Source of the DNA: JBOHUC01 sp050733935
Lineage (GTDB): Bacteria > Eisenbacteria > RBG-16-71-46 > DASYSL01
Direction of reading: 5' to 3'
Length of the DNA: 7,639 nt
NCBI GenBank assembly: GCA_050733935.1
Contig: JBOHUC010000121.1
Location: 1-7,639, forward strand
The notes beneath the pieces were generated by a model. It was not told where the DNA came from, did no database searches, and worked only from the letters and a program-made list of their open reading frames with translations. The translations under genes were made by a program, and so were the position numbers. Below are positions 1 to 5,942 of this stretch, piece by piece. How positions within the stretch are numbered: the stretch's first letter is position 1; each line of letters opens with the position of its first letter.

Positions 1-97
1 GATCGATGCGCCGCACCTGGCCAGCGCGGTCCATCGTGGCGTCGTGTTCGAGGATGGAGTGAAGGTCGCGAAGCAGAATCAGAGGGCCGCCGCCTGA
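1..97 (+). CDS. 3' end of an unassigned protein-coding gene (partial)
   Basis: An open frame beginning at base 2 runs for 31 codons to TGA at 95-97. The visible C-terminus contains HLASAVHRGVVFEDGVKV followed by a polar, alanine-rich tail. The pattern LA-x3-hR-x-V-x-F-x-DG-x3-V loosely recalls the segment after the H-loop of ABC-transporter ATPases (LA...dRv..l.DG.v), but it is too short to assign and no diagnostic motif is present. The function is therefore unknown. The stop lies 89 bases before the ADP-ribosylglycohydrolase start, which appears to have its own promoter, so the two genes need not be cotranscribed. That this frame is coding at all rests on its lack of stops and its position before an intergenic gap. 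Confidence 0.45.
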   Translation, partial: IDAPHLASAVHRGVVFEDGVKVAKQNQRAAA

Positions 98-186
98 GGT
101 CGTTTACACACCTCTTGACTCAAGCCCCCCTCCCACACTCCGTTTGAGTGGAAGCCCCGAGGGTTCCGGCGCTAATCTCCTTCCCC
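98..186. other. Intergenic region with a small CACTC/GAGTG hairpin
   Basis: This 89-base gap separates the upstream partial gene from the glycohydrolase gene. It holds a short inverted repeat, CACTC (136-140), loop CGTTT, GAGTG (146-150). This could be a weak hairpin behind the upstream gene, but no T-run follows it, so it is not a convincing intrinsic terminator. A TTGACT at 115-120 resembles a -35 box but has no good -10 at normal spacing. The only convincing promoter element is the GCTAATCT box at 171-178. Confidence 0.3.
171..178 (+). promoter_or_regulatory. Putative leaderless -10 box (GCTAATCT) of the ADP-ribosylglycohydrolase gene
   Basis: GCTAATCT fits the GCTANNNT pattern seen before three other genes of this window. 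Its TAATCT core (173-178) ends 8 bases before the ATG at 187, so transcription would begin at or within a base or two of the A of ATG. No Shine-Dalgarno sequence lies between the box and the start. No recognisable -35 hexamer is present at 16-18 bases; TTGAGT at 144-149 is too far upstream. Confidence 0.5.
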
Positions 187-957
187 ATGCTCGGCGCCAT
201 CATTGGAGACATCGTCGGGTCGGTCCATGAATGGGCCCGGACCAAGACCAAAGAATTTCCTCTCTTCGTCCCCGAATCGACCTTCACGGACGATTCCGTC
301 CTCACGGTCGCGGTGGCCGAGTGGATTCTGACCCGCGGAGATCTGACCGACCTGTTTCACGACTACTACGACGCCTATCCCGGCCGTGGGTACGGCGGCA
401 TGTTTCACACATGGGCGGGCGAGAAGAGTCACGTGCCCTACAACAGTTTCGGCAACGGATCGGCCATGCGAGTGAGTCCCGTGGGATTCGCCTTCGGGAA
501 GCTCGAGGAGGTCCTGGACTGGTCCACGCGATGCGCGGCGGTCACGCACAACCACCCCGAGGGAATTCGAGGCGCCCAGGCGACGGCGGCGGCGGTGTTC
601 CACGCTCGACGCGGCCTCGAGCGGAACGAGATCCGACGGCTGCTCGAATCGGAGTTCCACTACGACCTGAGCACGCCCCTCGATGAAATCCGCGTGACGT
701 ACGAATTCGACGTGACGTGTTCGGGAAGCGTCCCCCAGGCGCTCCGGGCCTTCCTCGAATCGACGGGCTACGAGGATGCGATCCGAAACGCCATCTCGCT
801 CGGCGGCGATGCGGACACGCTCGCATGCATCACGGGTTCGGTGGCCGAGGCGTACTACGGGATTCCCGCAGAGATCGCGCAGGCGGGGAGAGCGCGGCTC
901 GACCCGCCGTTGCTCGAGGTCCTCGATCGCTTTCGGAGCAAGTTCGGGCTCGCGTGA
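187..957 (+). CDS. ADP-ribosylglycohydrolase (DraG/ARH family)
   Basis: The 256-residue product belongs to the ADP-ribosylglycohydrolase fold (DraG, ARH1/ARH3), enzymes that remove ADP-ribose from proteins or small molecules using a two-metal (Mg or Mn) centre. The N-terminus MLGAIIGDIVGS is typical of the family. The first metal motif TDDS is at residues 34-37, GNGSAMR at 89-95, THNHPEG at 120-126 and the second metal motif SLGGDADT at 204-211, so all catalytic landmarks are intact. Length is normal for the compact single-domain bacterial forms, and there is no signal peptide, so it is cytoplasmic. A GTG at 148 would add 13 residues, but ATG 187 is preferred because the family begins at this MLGAIIGD segment and because a -10-like box sits 8 bases upstream. 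No ADP-ribosyltransferase or nitrogenase gene is nearby, so the substrate cannot be inferred, and the name draG would overstate it. Confidence 0.93.
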   Translation: MLGAIIGDIVGSVHEWARTKTKEFPLFVPESTFTDDSVLTVAVAEWILTRGDLTDLFHDYYDAYPGRGYGGMFHTWAGEKSHVPYNSFGNGSAMRVSPVGFAFGKLEEVLDWSTRCAAVTHNHPEGIRGAQATAAAVFHARRGLERNEIRRLLESEFHYDLSTPLDEIRVTYEFDVTCSGSVPQALRAFLESTGYEDAIRNAISLGGDADTLACITGSVAEAYYGIPAEIAQAGRARLDPPLLEVLDRFRSKFGLA

Positions 958-958
958 G

Positions 959-985
959 GCGCACGGCTTCCACTGCCCGCCGCGC
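959..985. terminator. Imperfect hairpin between convergent genes
   Basis: Between the glycohydrolase stop (957) and the barrel-gene stop (997, minus strand) the arms GCGCacGGC (959-967) and GCCGCGC (979-985) can pair over 7 bp with a 2-base bulge and an 11-base loop. There is no T-run on either side, so this is at best a weak bidirectional terminator. The call rests mainly on its position between convergent genes. Confidence 0.25.
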
Positions 986-996
986 TCTGGAGACTC

Positions 997-1638
997 CTAG
1001 AACTCGTATCCGGCCGAGAGCACGAAGTACTGATCGTCCTCACGATCGGGATTGAACCAGTCGACGCCGACGGACAGCGAGCGATACGTGCTTTCGAGAA
1101 GCAGCCCGCGTTCGAGGTCGAGGCCGGTTTCGATCGTCCGCGTCCGCTGGGTGACGAGTCCAAACCGGATCCACGAAGCCGGCGCGACCGTTGCCTCGAG
1201 CCACTGGTAGAAGAAGTCCTCGTCGACATCGTCGAGACGAACGACGTACTCGGATTCCGAATAGAGCTCGAGACTGCGCCAGGCGAGATCGAGCTCGAGC
1301 CCGGGCGCAATGCCGTCCGTCTGGCCGATCACGAGGCCGAGCATCGGCGTCGCCGTGAGCACGAGCTCGTCGCCGATTGCGAAATTGCGACCGACGAACA
1401 TCGAGCCGGTGCGCAAGTCCTCGTAGTTGTAACGGGCCTCGAGATGAAGGGCACCGCGATCCGCAGCGAGGATGGGGGAGAGGAACGCATCCTCCTCAGG
1501 TGGAAAGTACAGGAGCCCGGAGAGTCCAAAGGTCCCGTTCTGCGCACACGCCGTTCCGTGGAAGAGCACGAGAGCCAACACGGAAAGCGCAAACGTGGCA
1601 TACGAAGGCACGCGCCGGTGTCGCGAGAGCTCCGTCAA
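997..1638 (-). CDS. Small outer-membrane beta-barrel protein, function unknown (last gene of operon)
   Basis: With the TTG start the product has 213 residues. It has a positively charged n-region (RHRR, 6-9), a hydrophobic core FALSVLALVLF (16-26) and a likely signal peptidase I site after ACA (residue 32), leaving about 181 mature residues. The mature part shows alternating hydrophobic/polar strands, many aromatic residues and a C-terminal GYEF ending in Phe, as expected of a barrel recognised by the BAM machinery. I do not recognise a named family. Start choice is uncertain: TTG at 1638-1636 overlaps the upstream MFS stop (TTGA) and keeps the basic n-region, whereas GTG at 1611-1609 would drop it. 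There is no ATG until well inside the mature protein, and neither start has a well-placed Shine-Dalgarno site, so translational coupling is likely. A lipoprotein reading of HGTAC is possible but lacks the lipobox Leu at -3. It probably serves the envelope together with the exporters upstream, but its role is unknown. Confidence 0.72.
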   Translation of the reverse strand: MTELSRHRRVPSYATFALSVLALVLFHGTACAQNGTFGLSGLLYFPPEEDAFLSPILAADRGALHLEARYNYEDLRTGSMFVGRNFAIGDELVLTATPMLGLVIGQTDGIAPGLELDLAWRSLELYSESEYVVRLDDVDEDFFYQWLEATVAPASWIRFGLVTQRTRTIETGLDLERGLLLESTYRSLSVGVDWFNPDREDDQYFVLSAGYEF

Positions 1639-2945
1639 CGGGCGACCCGGGAGGCATCGAGGGTGTCTTCGCGCCGGCGCTCCGAACCGCGCGCGAGCGC
1701 GACGAACGAAGCCAGGACGGCAATCGCCGCGGCGACGAGGAGCGCATCGCGCACGCCAAGCGCTGCGGCCGCCCGTGTCGTCTCGATCGCTCCACCGCCG
1801 ACGCGCCCGATGTGCGCAAGCTCCCTTCCTTCGTAGATGGCCGCCGCAAGCCCGATCCCGCACAGCATGCCGAGATTGCGCATGGTCGCGAGAAGTCCGC
1901 CCGCGAATCCGAGGCGGGTTGCCGGCACCGCGCCCATCGCGGCACTCGAATTCGGCGGCTGGAACAGGCCCTGCCCGAGCCCGACCACGAAGAGACTTCC
2001 GAGCACCGCGACGAGTCCCGGCGAATGTCCTGGCTCACGCCCGATGAAAGCAGCAAGCAAGAGAAGCCCCGCGCCCGTGAGCAAGAGCCCGAACGTCGCG
2101 AGCGCGCGCGAACCGAGCCGGTCGGAGAGCGCTCCTGACACCGGCGAGACGAGCGAGAGAAGAAGTGGAATCACGACGAGCACACGGCCCACTTCACCCG
2201 GTGTCTGCCCGGCGACACGCTCGAGATAGAACGGAACCAGGAAGACAGCGGCGAATAGCGAGACGAAAGCGAGAAAGAGAGTCGCGGTCGACGAGGCGAA
2301 CACCGGGTTTCGAAACGCACCGAAGTTGACGAGCGGTTCGCGCCGCGCGGCGGCCGTGCCCCCTTCGGCCGCCCGCTCGTCCCGCGGAAGAAGCGAAACG
2401 CCCGCGGCCGTGAGCACGACTCCGATCGGGAGATTGACCAGGAAGATCGTGCGCCACGAGCCGAGCTCGATGAGCCACCCCCCGAGCGGAGGTCCCACCG
2501 TGAGCCCGATGCCGACCGTGGCCCCGATCCAGCCGAGCGCGCGTCCGCGGATTTCCGCCGGAAAGGACGCGGTGACGATCGCGATCCCGTTCGCCGAGAC
2601 CATTGCCGCGCCAACGCCCTGGACGACGCGCGCTGCGATGAGGAGCGCAAGCGACGGCGCGGCCGCGCACAATCCGGACCCGATCGTAAAGAGAACGACT
2701 CCCGCGAGATAGACCCGCCGCCGGCCGAGCGCATCCGCAAGCCGGCCGAACGGCAGCAACAGGAGCGTGAGCGAGAGGAGATAGGCGAGCGACACCCACT
2801 CGATCGCGGTCACAGGCGCGTGAAACGTGCGCGCAAGCGTCGGGAGTGCCACGTTCACGATGCTGCTGTCGAGCGTCGCCATGAACGTGCCCGCCGCGAC
2901 GACGGCGAACACCTGCCAGGGATGACGCGGTGGGGCCGCGCTCAA
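1635..2945 (-). CDS. MFS transporter, DHA2-like drug:proton antiporter type, 12 predicted TM segments
   Basis: The 436-residue inner-membrane protein shows the hallmarks of major facilitator drug exporters. It has the DHA2-type TM1 motif TLDSSIVNVALP (24-35), loop 2-3 motif A GRLADALGRRR (67-77), motif B RVVQG (106-110) in TM4 and the antiporter motif C ending GPPLGG (151-156) in TM5. Such proteins export lipophilic drugs or metabolites against protons; the substrate here is unknown. After TM6 and LLPRDER the chain passes through a short Ala/Arg-rich linker to FRNPVFASS. It therefore lacks the extra TM pair found mid-protein in 14-TM DHA2 members and probably has 12 TM. The start is taken as TTG 2945-2943, overlapping the permease stop as TTGA. 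The frame stays open far upstream, but that stretch is a shadow of the permease. GTG codon 12 is an alternative start. No clear Shine-Dalgarno site precedes either, so translation is probably coupled to the permease gene. Confidence 0.88.
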   Translation of the reverse strand: MSAAPPRHPWQVFAVVAAGTFMATLDSSIVNVALPTLARTFHAPVTAIEWVSLAYLLSLTLLLLPFGRLADALGRRRVYLAGVVLFTIGSGLCAAAPSLALLIAARVVQGVGAAMVSANGIAIVTASFPAEIRGRALGWIGATVGIGLTVGPPLGGWLIELGSWRTIFLVNLPIGVVLTAAGVSLLPRDERAAEGGTAAARREPLVNFGAFRNPVFASSTATLFLAFVSLFAAVFLVPFYLERVAGQTPGEVGRVLVVIPLLLSLVSPVSGALSDRLGSRALATFGLLLTGAGLLLLAAFIGREPGHSPGLVAVLGSLFVVGLGQGLFQPPNSSAAMGAVPATRLGFAGGLLATMRNLGMLCGIGLAAAIYEGRELAHIGRVGGGAIETTRAAAALGVRDALLVAAAIAVLASFVALARGSERRREDTLDASRVAR

Positions 2946-4192
2946 GCCCGGGCCGAGCGGGCCCAGCGCATGATCTCGGGAAGGTTCGGCGTCTTGCCGT
3001 AGAGAAGGAGGCCGATGCGGAAGAGGCGCGCCGCAAACCCGAGCAGGAACCAGATGCTCGCCACGAGAAGCCCGAGCGAGACCGCGATCTGCCACACCGG
3101 AACGCCGCCCGCGGGGAGTCGAAGCATCATGGTCACGGGTGCGGTCCACGGGAAGAGCGAAAGCGCCACGGCGAGCGCGCCGTGCGGCTGGTCGATGATC
3201 GCGCTGATCATGAAGAAGGGGAGCATGGCCGAAAGGCTGATCATCGCGGCGAGCTGGTTCGCCTCCTGATAGGTCGAGACGAGCGAGCCCACGCCCAGCA
3301 TGAACGTCCCGAAGAAGAGATACCCGAGCAGGAACAGGACGAGCCCGAGCACGATCGTGGACGGCGCGACGTGGAAGAACGGCGCCTGCGCGGTGAGCGT
3401 GATCATGCCGAGGCCACCCCATGCCACGAGCAGCAACAGCGCCGCCGAGCCGAGCCCGAGGAGCTTTCCGATCATGAGCTCGTCCGGCGTGACGAGGGCG
3501 AGGATCGACTCGAGGATGCGCGACTCCTTCTCCTCGCCGAGGCCCTGCAGCAAATAGCTTCCGGCCGTGAAGATCCCGACTGCGAGGATGAAGCCGAAGC
3601 CGAGCGGCACGAGGAAGCCAAGCAAACGCTTCGCGAGGTTCTCGGGCTCGAAGTCGCCCGAAGGAGTGCGCACGTACACGCTGTCGGCCACGGGAACCAG
3701 AACGCGCTCGAGCACAGTCGGCTCCGCACGTCCGGCGAGGAGCCTTCGGCGCAGGAACTCGGCGTACGGCGGTCCGACACGCCGCGCGGTGAAGAGACCC
3801 CCCGGCCTCCGGAACTGCGCCATGTTCCCGGTCGTGAGGTAATCCGGCGCGAGACGCATGACCGCCCGCACGTCGCCCTTCTCGAATGCGTGCGCGGCTT
3901 CGTCGAACGTCGCGTAGAACCGCGCGGCGTACTCCGACTTGCCGGTCGAGTCCGGAGACATCGGGATCTCCTGCCCGGGCGCAGCCCCGAGGACGCCGGA
4001 GGGATCGACGACCGCCACCACACGAGTTTCGGTCGAGCGCTTGGCGAGGAGCGTCGGCAACGCTCCCATGAACGTCGCGAACATGCCGTAGAGCGGCATG
4101 AGAAAGAGCGTGAGGATGAAGCCCTTGCGCCGGACCGTGGTCAGGAACTCACGAAGCGCGATCGTGCGAACGCGTCTCCAGTCGGGCTTCAC
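2942..4192 (-). CDS. ABC-2 type exporter permease (NatB/YhaP family)
   Basis: The 416-residue permease partners the ATPase just upstream. The N-terminus has the family pattern ALREFLTTVRRKGFI (12-26) leading into TM1 (about 25-44). A large extracytoplasmic domain follows (about 45-185), then five or six TM segments between about 190 and 395. The conserved cytoplasmic segment EEKESRILESIL is at 220-231, GKLLGLG at 242-248, and FPWTAPVTMMLRL at 347-359 matches the usual hydrophobic P-x-(T/S)-P-hinge before the last TMs. The C-terminus (IGLLLYGKTPNLPEIMRW) is also typical, so the gene is full length. Family members include the Bacillus NatB sodium/drug efflux permease, but substrates differ and none can be assigned here. 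GTG 4192-4190 is chosen as start: it overlaps the ATPase stop as GTGA and has the operon's best ribosome binding site, GGAGAGG at 4203-4197. Confidence 0.93.
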   Translation of the reverse strand: MKPDWRRVRTIALREFLTTVRRKGFILTLFLMPLYGMFATFMGALPTLLAKRSTETRVVAVVDPSGVLGAAPGQEIPMSPDSTGKSEYAARFYATFDEAAHAFEKGDVRAVMRLAPDYLTTGNMAQFRRPGGLFTARRVGPPYAEFLRRRLLAGRAEPTVLERVLVPVADSVYVRTPSGDFEPENLAKRLLGFLVPLGFGFILAVGIFTAGSYLLQGLGEEKESRILESILALVTPDELMIGKLLGLGSAALLLLVAWGGLGMITLTAQAPFFHVAPSTIVLGLVLFLLGYLFFGTFMLGVGSLVSTYQEANQLAAMISLSAMLPFFMISAIIDQPHGALAVALSLFPWTAPVTMMLRLPAGGVPVWQIAVSLGLLVASIWFLLGFAARLFRIGLLLYGKTPNLPEIMRWARSARA

Positions 4193-5121
4193 GCGTCCTC
4201 TCCAGGGGAGCGGGCCGTCCCGCCGGCCGCTTCGACCGTCCGCACGAAGATCTCCTCGAGCGGGGTCACCATGTGCCGAAACTCCTCGACCTCGGCCTGC
4301 GACGCGGCGAGCCACGCGAGGAGCTCGTGCGGGCCCGTTCCTCTCGAGAAGTGCACGCGCATCGCTCCGTTCTCGCGCTCGATCCGCTCGACGCCGGGTG
4401 CGCGCGTCAGGTCGGCGTTCGTCCGCACGACGACCGAGTCGTCCGAGTTCTCGCGCATGATCTGGCGGATGGGTCCGTACAGGACGCGCCGGCCGCGGTG
4501 GATCATGAGCGCGCGGTCGCACAGCTCCTCGACCTTGTTCATCTGGTGGGTCGAGAGAAGGATCGTGGCTCCGGCCGCCCGGCGCTCGGCGATCACGTCC
4601 TCGAACAGGCGCGTGTTCACGGGATCGAGCCCGGTGAACGGCTCGTCGAGGATGAGGAGCGCCGGGTCGCCGATGAGTGCCGTCATGAACTGCACCTTCT
4701 GCTGCATGCCCTTCGACAGCTCGTTCACGCGCCGTTTCTCCCACGTGGCGAGCTCGAGACGCTCGAGCAACGCGCGCGAGAGGCGTGTGGCTTCCGCGGC
4801 CTCGTGTCCCTTGAGACGCGCGTAGTACTCGAGGAGCTCGCCGACGCGTGAGCGCTTGTAGAGGCCGCGCTCCTCCGGCAGGTAGCCGATCTTCGCCTTG
4901 AGCCAGCTGTCCGGCTTCCGGCCGAGTACCTCGACCATGCCGGAGTCGGGACGCGTGATGTCCATGAGCATTCGGATCATGGTCGTCTTGCCCGCGCCGT
5001 TCGGACCGAGCAGCGCGAACACCTCGCCCGGGAGGACCTCGAACGAGACGTCCGAAACCGCCTGAAACGAGTCGAAGGATTTCGAAAGAGAGGTGACGCG
5101 GACCACGGGCGCGGTGCTCAT
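4189..5121 (-). CDS. ABC exporter ATP-binding protein (NatA/YhaQ family, COG4152-like)
   Basis: The 310-residue ATPase has Walker A GPNGAGKTT (39-47), signature LSKGMQQ (134-140), Walker B LLILDEP (154-160), D-loop GLDP (163-166) and H-loop His191. The Q-loop position reads GYLPEERGLY (79-88), with Glu where many ABC proteins have Gln. This is normal for the NatA/YhaQ group of ABC-2 exporters. After about residue 215 a C-terminal regulatory domain of DUF4162 type ends in the usual PLEEIF-x3-V. It drives the permease encoded next, which overlaps by 4 bases, and is the first gene of a four-gene operon. ATG 5121 is chosen: a GTG seven codons upstream would put the start on the predicted -10 box. 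No Shine-Dalgarno precedes the ATG, while GCTATCCT ends 9 bases before it, suggesting a leaderless or nearly leaderless mRNA. Confidence 0.94.
   Translation of the reverse strand: MSTAPVVRVTSLSKSFDSFQAVSDVSFEVLPGEVFALLGPNGAGKTTMIRMLMDITRPDSGMVEVLGRKPDSWLKAKIGYLPEERGLYKRSRVGELLEYYARLKGHEAAEATRLSRALLERLELATWEKRRVNELSKGMQQKVQFMTALIGDPALLILDEPFTGLDPVNTRLFEDVIAERRAAGATILLSTHQMNKVEELCDRALMIHRGRRVLYGPIRQIMRENSDDSVVVRTNADLTRAPGVERIERENGAMRVHFSRGTGPHELLAWLAASQAEVEEFRHMVTPLEEIFVRTVEAAGGTARSPGEDA
4197..4203 (-). promoter_or_regulatory. Ribosome binding site fixing the GTG start of the permease
   Basis: GGAGAGG on the minus strand lies inside the last codons of the ATPase gene. GGAG is 7 bases, and the second AGG 4 bases, before the GTG at 4192. 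It decides the start of the permease and shows that this organism does use Shine-Dalgarno initiation for internal operon genes, in contrast to the leaderless-looking first genes. Confidence 0.7.
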
Positions 5122-5127
5122 CGAAGT

Positions 5128-5142
5128 CGGAGGATAGCACAC
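5128..5142. repeat. 15-bp intergenic repeat, copy 1 (CGGAGGATAGCACAC)
   Basis: The 15-mer CGGAGGATAGCACAC is identical to bases 7127-7141. Both copies lie in gaps between divergent genes, in the same orientation, and both contain GCTATCCT facing the minus-strand gene. The simplest reading is a shared core promoter for the minus-strand genes. A common regulator site is an alternative. Confidence 0.6.
5131..5138 (-). promoter_or_regulatory. Putative extended -10 (TGTGCTATCCT) of the exporter operon
   Basis: On the minus strand GCTATCCT, preceded by GTGT, ends 9 bases before the ATPase ATG at 5121. TGC-TATCCT reads as an extended -10 element, which would explain the absence of a clear -35 hexamer. 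Transcription would start around 5122-5125, giving a 5' leader of zero to a few bases. The element lies within a 15-bp sequence that recurs exactly in the next divergent gap. Confidence 0.5.
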
Positions 5143-5153
5143 GAGGATCGGCC

Positions 5154-5182
5154 GCGACCGCCGCCGTGCGGGATGCTAGTCT
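5154..5182 (+). promoter_or_regulatory. Putative leaderless promoter of the PorT-like gene
   Basis: GCTAGTCT (5175-5182) has its TAGTCT core ending 7 bases before the ATG at 5190, the distance expected from a -10 box to +1. The hexamer at the -35 position with a 17-base spacer is GCGACC (5154-5159), sharing only the central GAC with TTGACA. No Shine-Dalgarno site is present before the ATG. It lies back to back with the operon promoter in a 68-base divergent gap. Confidence 0.45.
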
Positions 5183-5189
5183 CGCGGCC

Positions 5190-5903
5190 ATGCGCGCGAC
5201 GAACTTGTCTCCGGCCATCGCCGCGATCGCGCTTTCTCTCTCGAGCGCACCGGCGAGCGGACAGGTGCTGCTCGGTTATCTCTTTGGCGAAAAGCTTGCC
5301 TCGAAGAACTTCAACATGGGCTTCGAGGTGGGCATGAACTTCTCGACGCTCGATGGATTCGAGAACGCGGAGCGGGTGAACGACGCGGTGTTCGGCCTGT
5401 TCGCCGACTGGAGGTTCTCCGAGCACTTTCATCTGGGCGGGGCTGTTCTTCCGATTGCTGGACGTGGCGCCGGCAATCTCGCACCCGTCCTCACCGGAGA
5501 TCCGGACTTCGATGCACAGACGACGGGCGGAACGATGGAGCGGAGCCTGGGCTACGTCGAGATTCCGGTGCTCCTCAAGTGGGCGCCCGATCGCGAGGAG
5601 GGCATTCGCGTGGGAACGGGCCCGTCGTTCGGAATCGTGACGGGAGCCACGGACCGCTACGACGTTGTGTCGCCGGCCGGCACGAGCTACACGCTCGAGC
5701 GGGACATCGGTGGCCAGTTGCCCGACGTGGATCTGGGGATCTCGGCCGAGGTCGAGTGGCGCTTCAAGATACTCTCGATCGCGGCTCGCTATACGCACGG
5801 TCTCACGGACATGAGGCTCGCCGGTTCGCCCGACGCGATCTACTCGCGCGTGCTGACGGGAACCGGCCGAATCTATCTCGGGAAGAAGCCGTCGTCCCCC
5901 TGA
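5190..5903 (+). CDS. PorT-like outer-membrane beta-barrel protein
   Basis: The 237-residue precursor has a signal peptide (hydrophobic core about 9-18, likely cleavage after ASG at 24, mature protein beginning QVLLG). The mature part fits the OMP_b-brl_2/PorT-like group: GFEVGMNFSTLDG at 44-56, the diagnostic YVEIPVLLKW at 122-131, GTGPSFG shortly after, and alternating strand pattern to the end (GTGRIYLG). Proteins of this group are 8-10-stranded outer membrane barrels, most without known function; PorT itself takes part in type IX secretion in Bacteroidota, but no other such gene is here, so that role should not be inferred. ATG 5190 is chosen over the GTG at 5166 because it begins the signal peptide directly and sits 7 bases after a -10-like box. 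The C-terminus KKPSSP does not end in an aromatic residue, unlike the other two barrels. It is divergent from the exporter operon. Confidence 0.8.
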   Translation: MRATNLSPAIAAIALSLSSAPASGQVLLGYLFGEKLASKNFNMGFEVGMNFSTLDGFENAERVNDAVFGLFADWRFSEHFHLGGAVLPIAGRGAGNLAPVLTGDPDFDAQTTGGTMERSLGYVEIPVLLKWAPDREEGIRVGTGPSFGIVTGATDRYDVVSPAGTSYTLERDIGGQLPDVDLGISAEVEWRFKILSIAARYTHGLTDMRLAGSPDAIYSRVLTGTGRIYLGKKPSSP

Positions 5904-5918
5904 GCGTGAGACGGCGGA

Positions 5919-5942
5919 ACCGCTTCTAGAGCCCGAAGCGGT
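5919..5942. terminator. Perfect 8-bp hairpin between convergent barrel genes
   Basis: ACCGCTTC (5919-5926) and GAAGCGGT (5935-5942) form a perfect 8-bp stem with an 8-base loop that contains part of the minus-strand stop codon. The plus gene stops at 5903 and the minus gene at 5926, so the hairpin can act on transcripts from both sides. There is no T-run, so it may be a weak terminator or a 3'-end stabiliser rather than a classical intrinsic terminator. Confidence 0.5.

Noticed and set aside
115..144. TTGACT at 115-120 as a -35 box of an additional promoter before the glycohydrolase
   Set aside because: No acceptable -10 hexamer lies 16-18 bases downstream.
1639..1863. Upstream extension of the small barrel frame to 1863
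   Set aside because: The added 75 residues are Arg-rich shadow sequence antiphase to the MFS gene and would bury the signal peptide.
2946..3422. Upstream extension of the MFS frame to 3422, and likewise of the permease frame to 5218
   Set aside because: The extra residues are Arg/Pro-rich shadows of the upstream genes. The family-like sequence begins only after the 4-base overlaps.
2930..4825. Open frame of 631 codons on the plus strand, antisense to the MFS start, the permease and most of the ATPase
   Set aside because: Its product is a low-complexity Arg/Glu/His-rich chain with no domain, while the opposite strand encodes complete, well-matched ABC proteins. Long antisense frames are expected in GC-rich coding DNA.
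997..5121. Tripartite trans-envelope efflux pump (inner membrane transporter, adaptor, outer membrane channel)
   Set aside because: No membrane-fusion/adaptor protein is encoded, and the barrel protein lacks TolC-type helical coiled-coil character and size.
5190..5903. Type IX secretion component because of PorT similarity
   Set aside because: Only the general barrel-family pattern is visible, and no other type IX secretion gene or C-terminal secretion signal is in the window.
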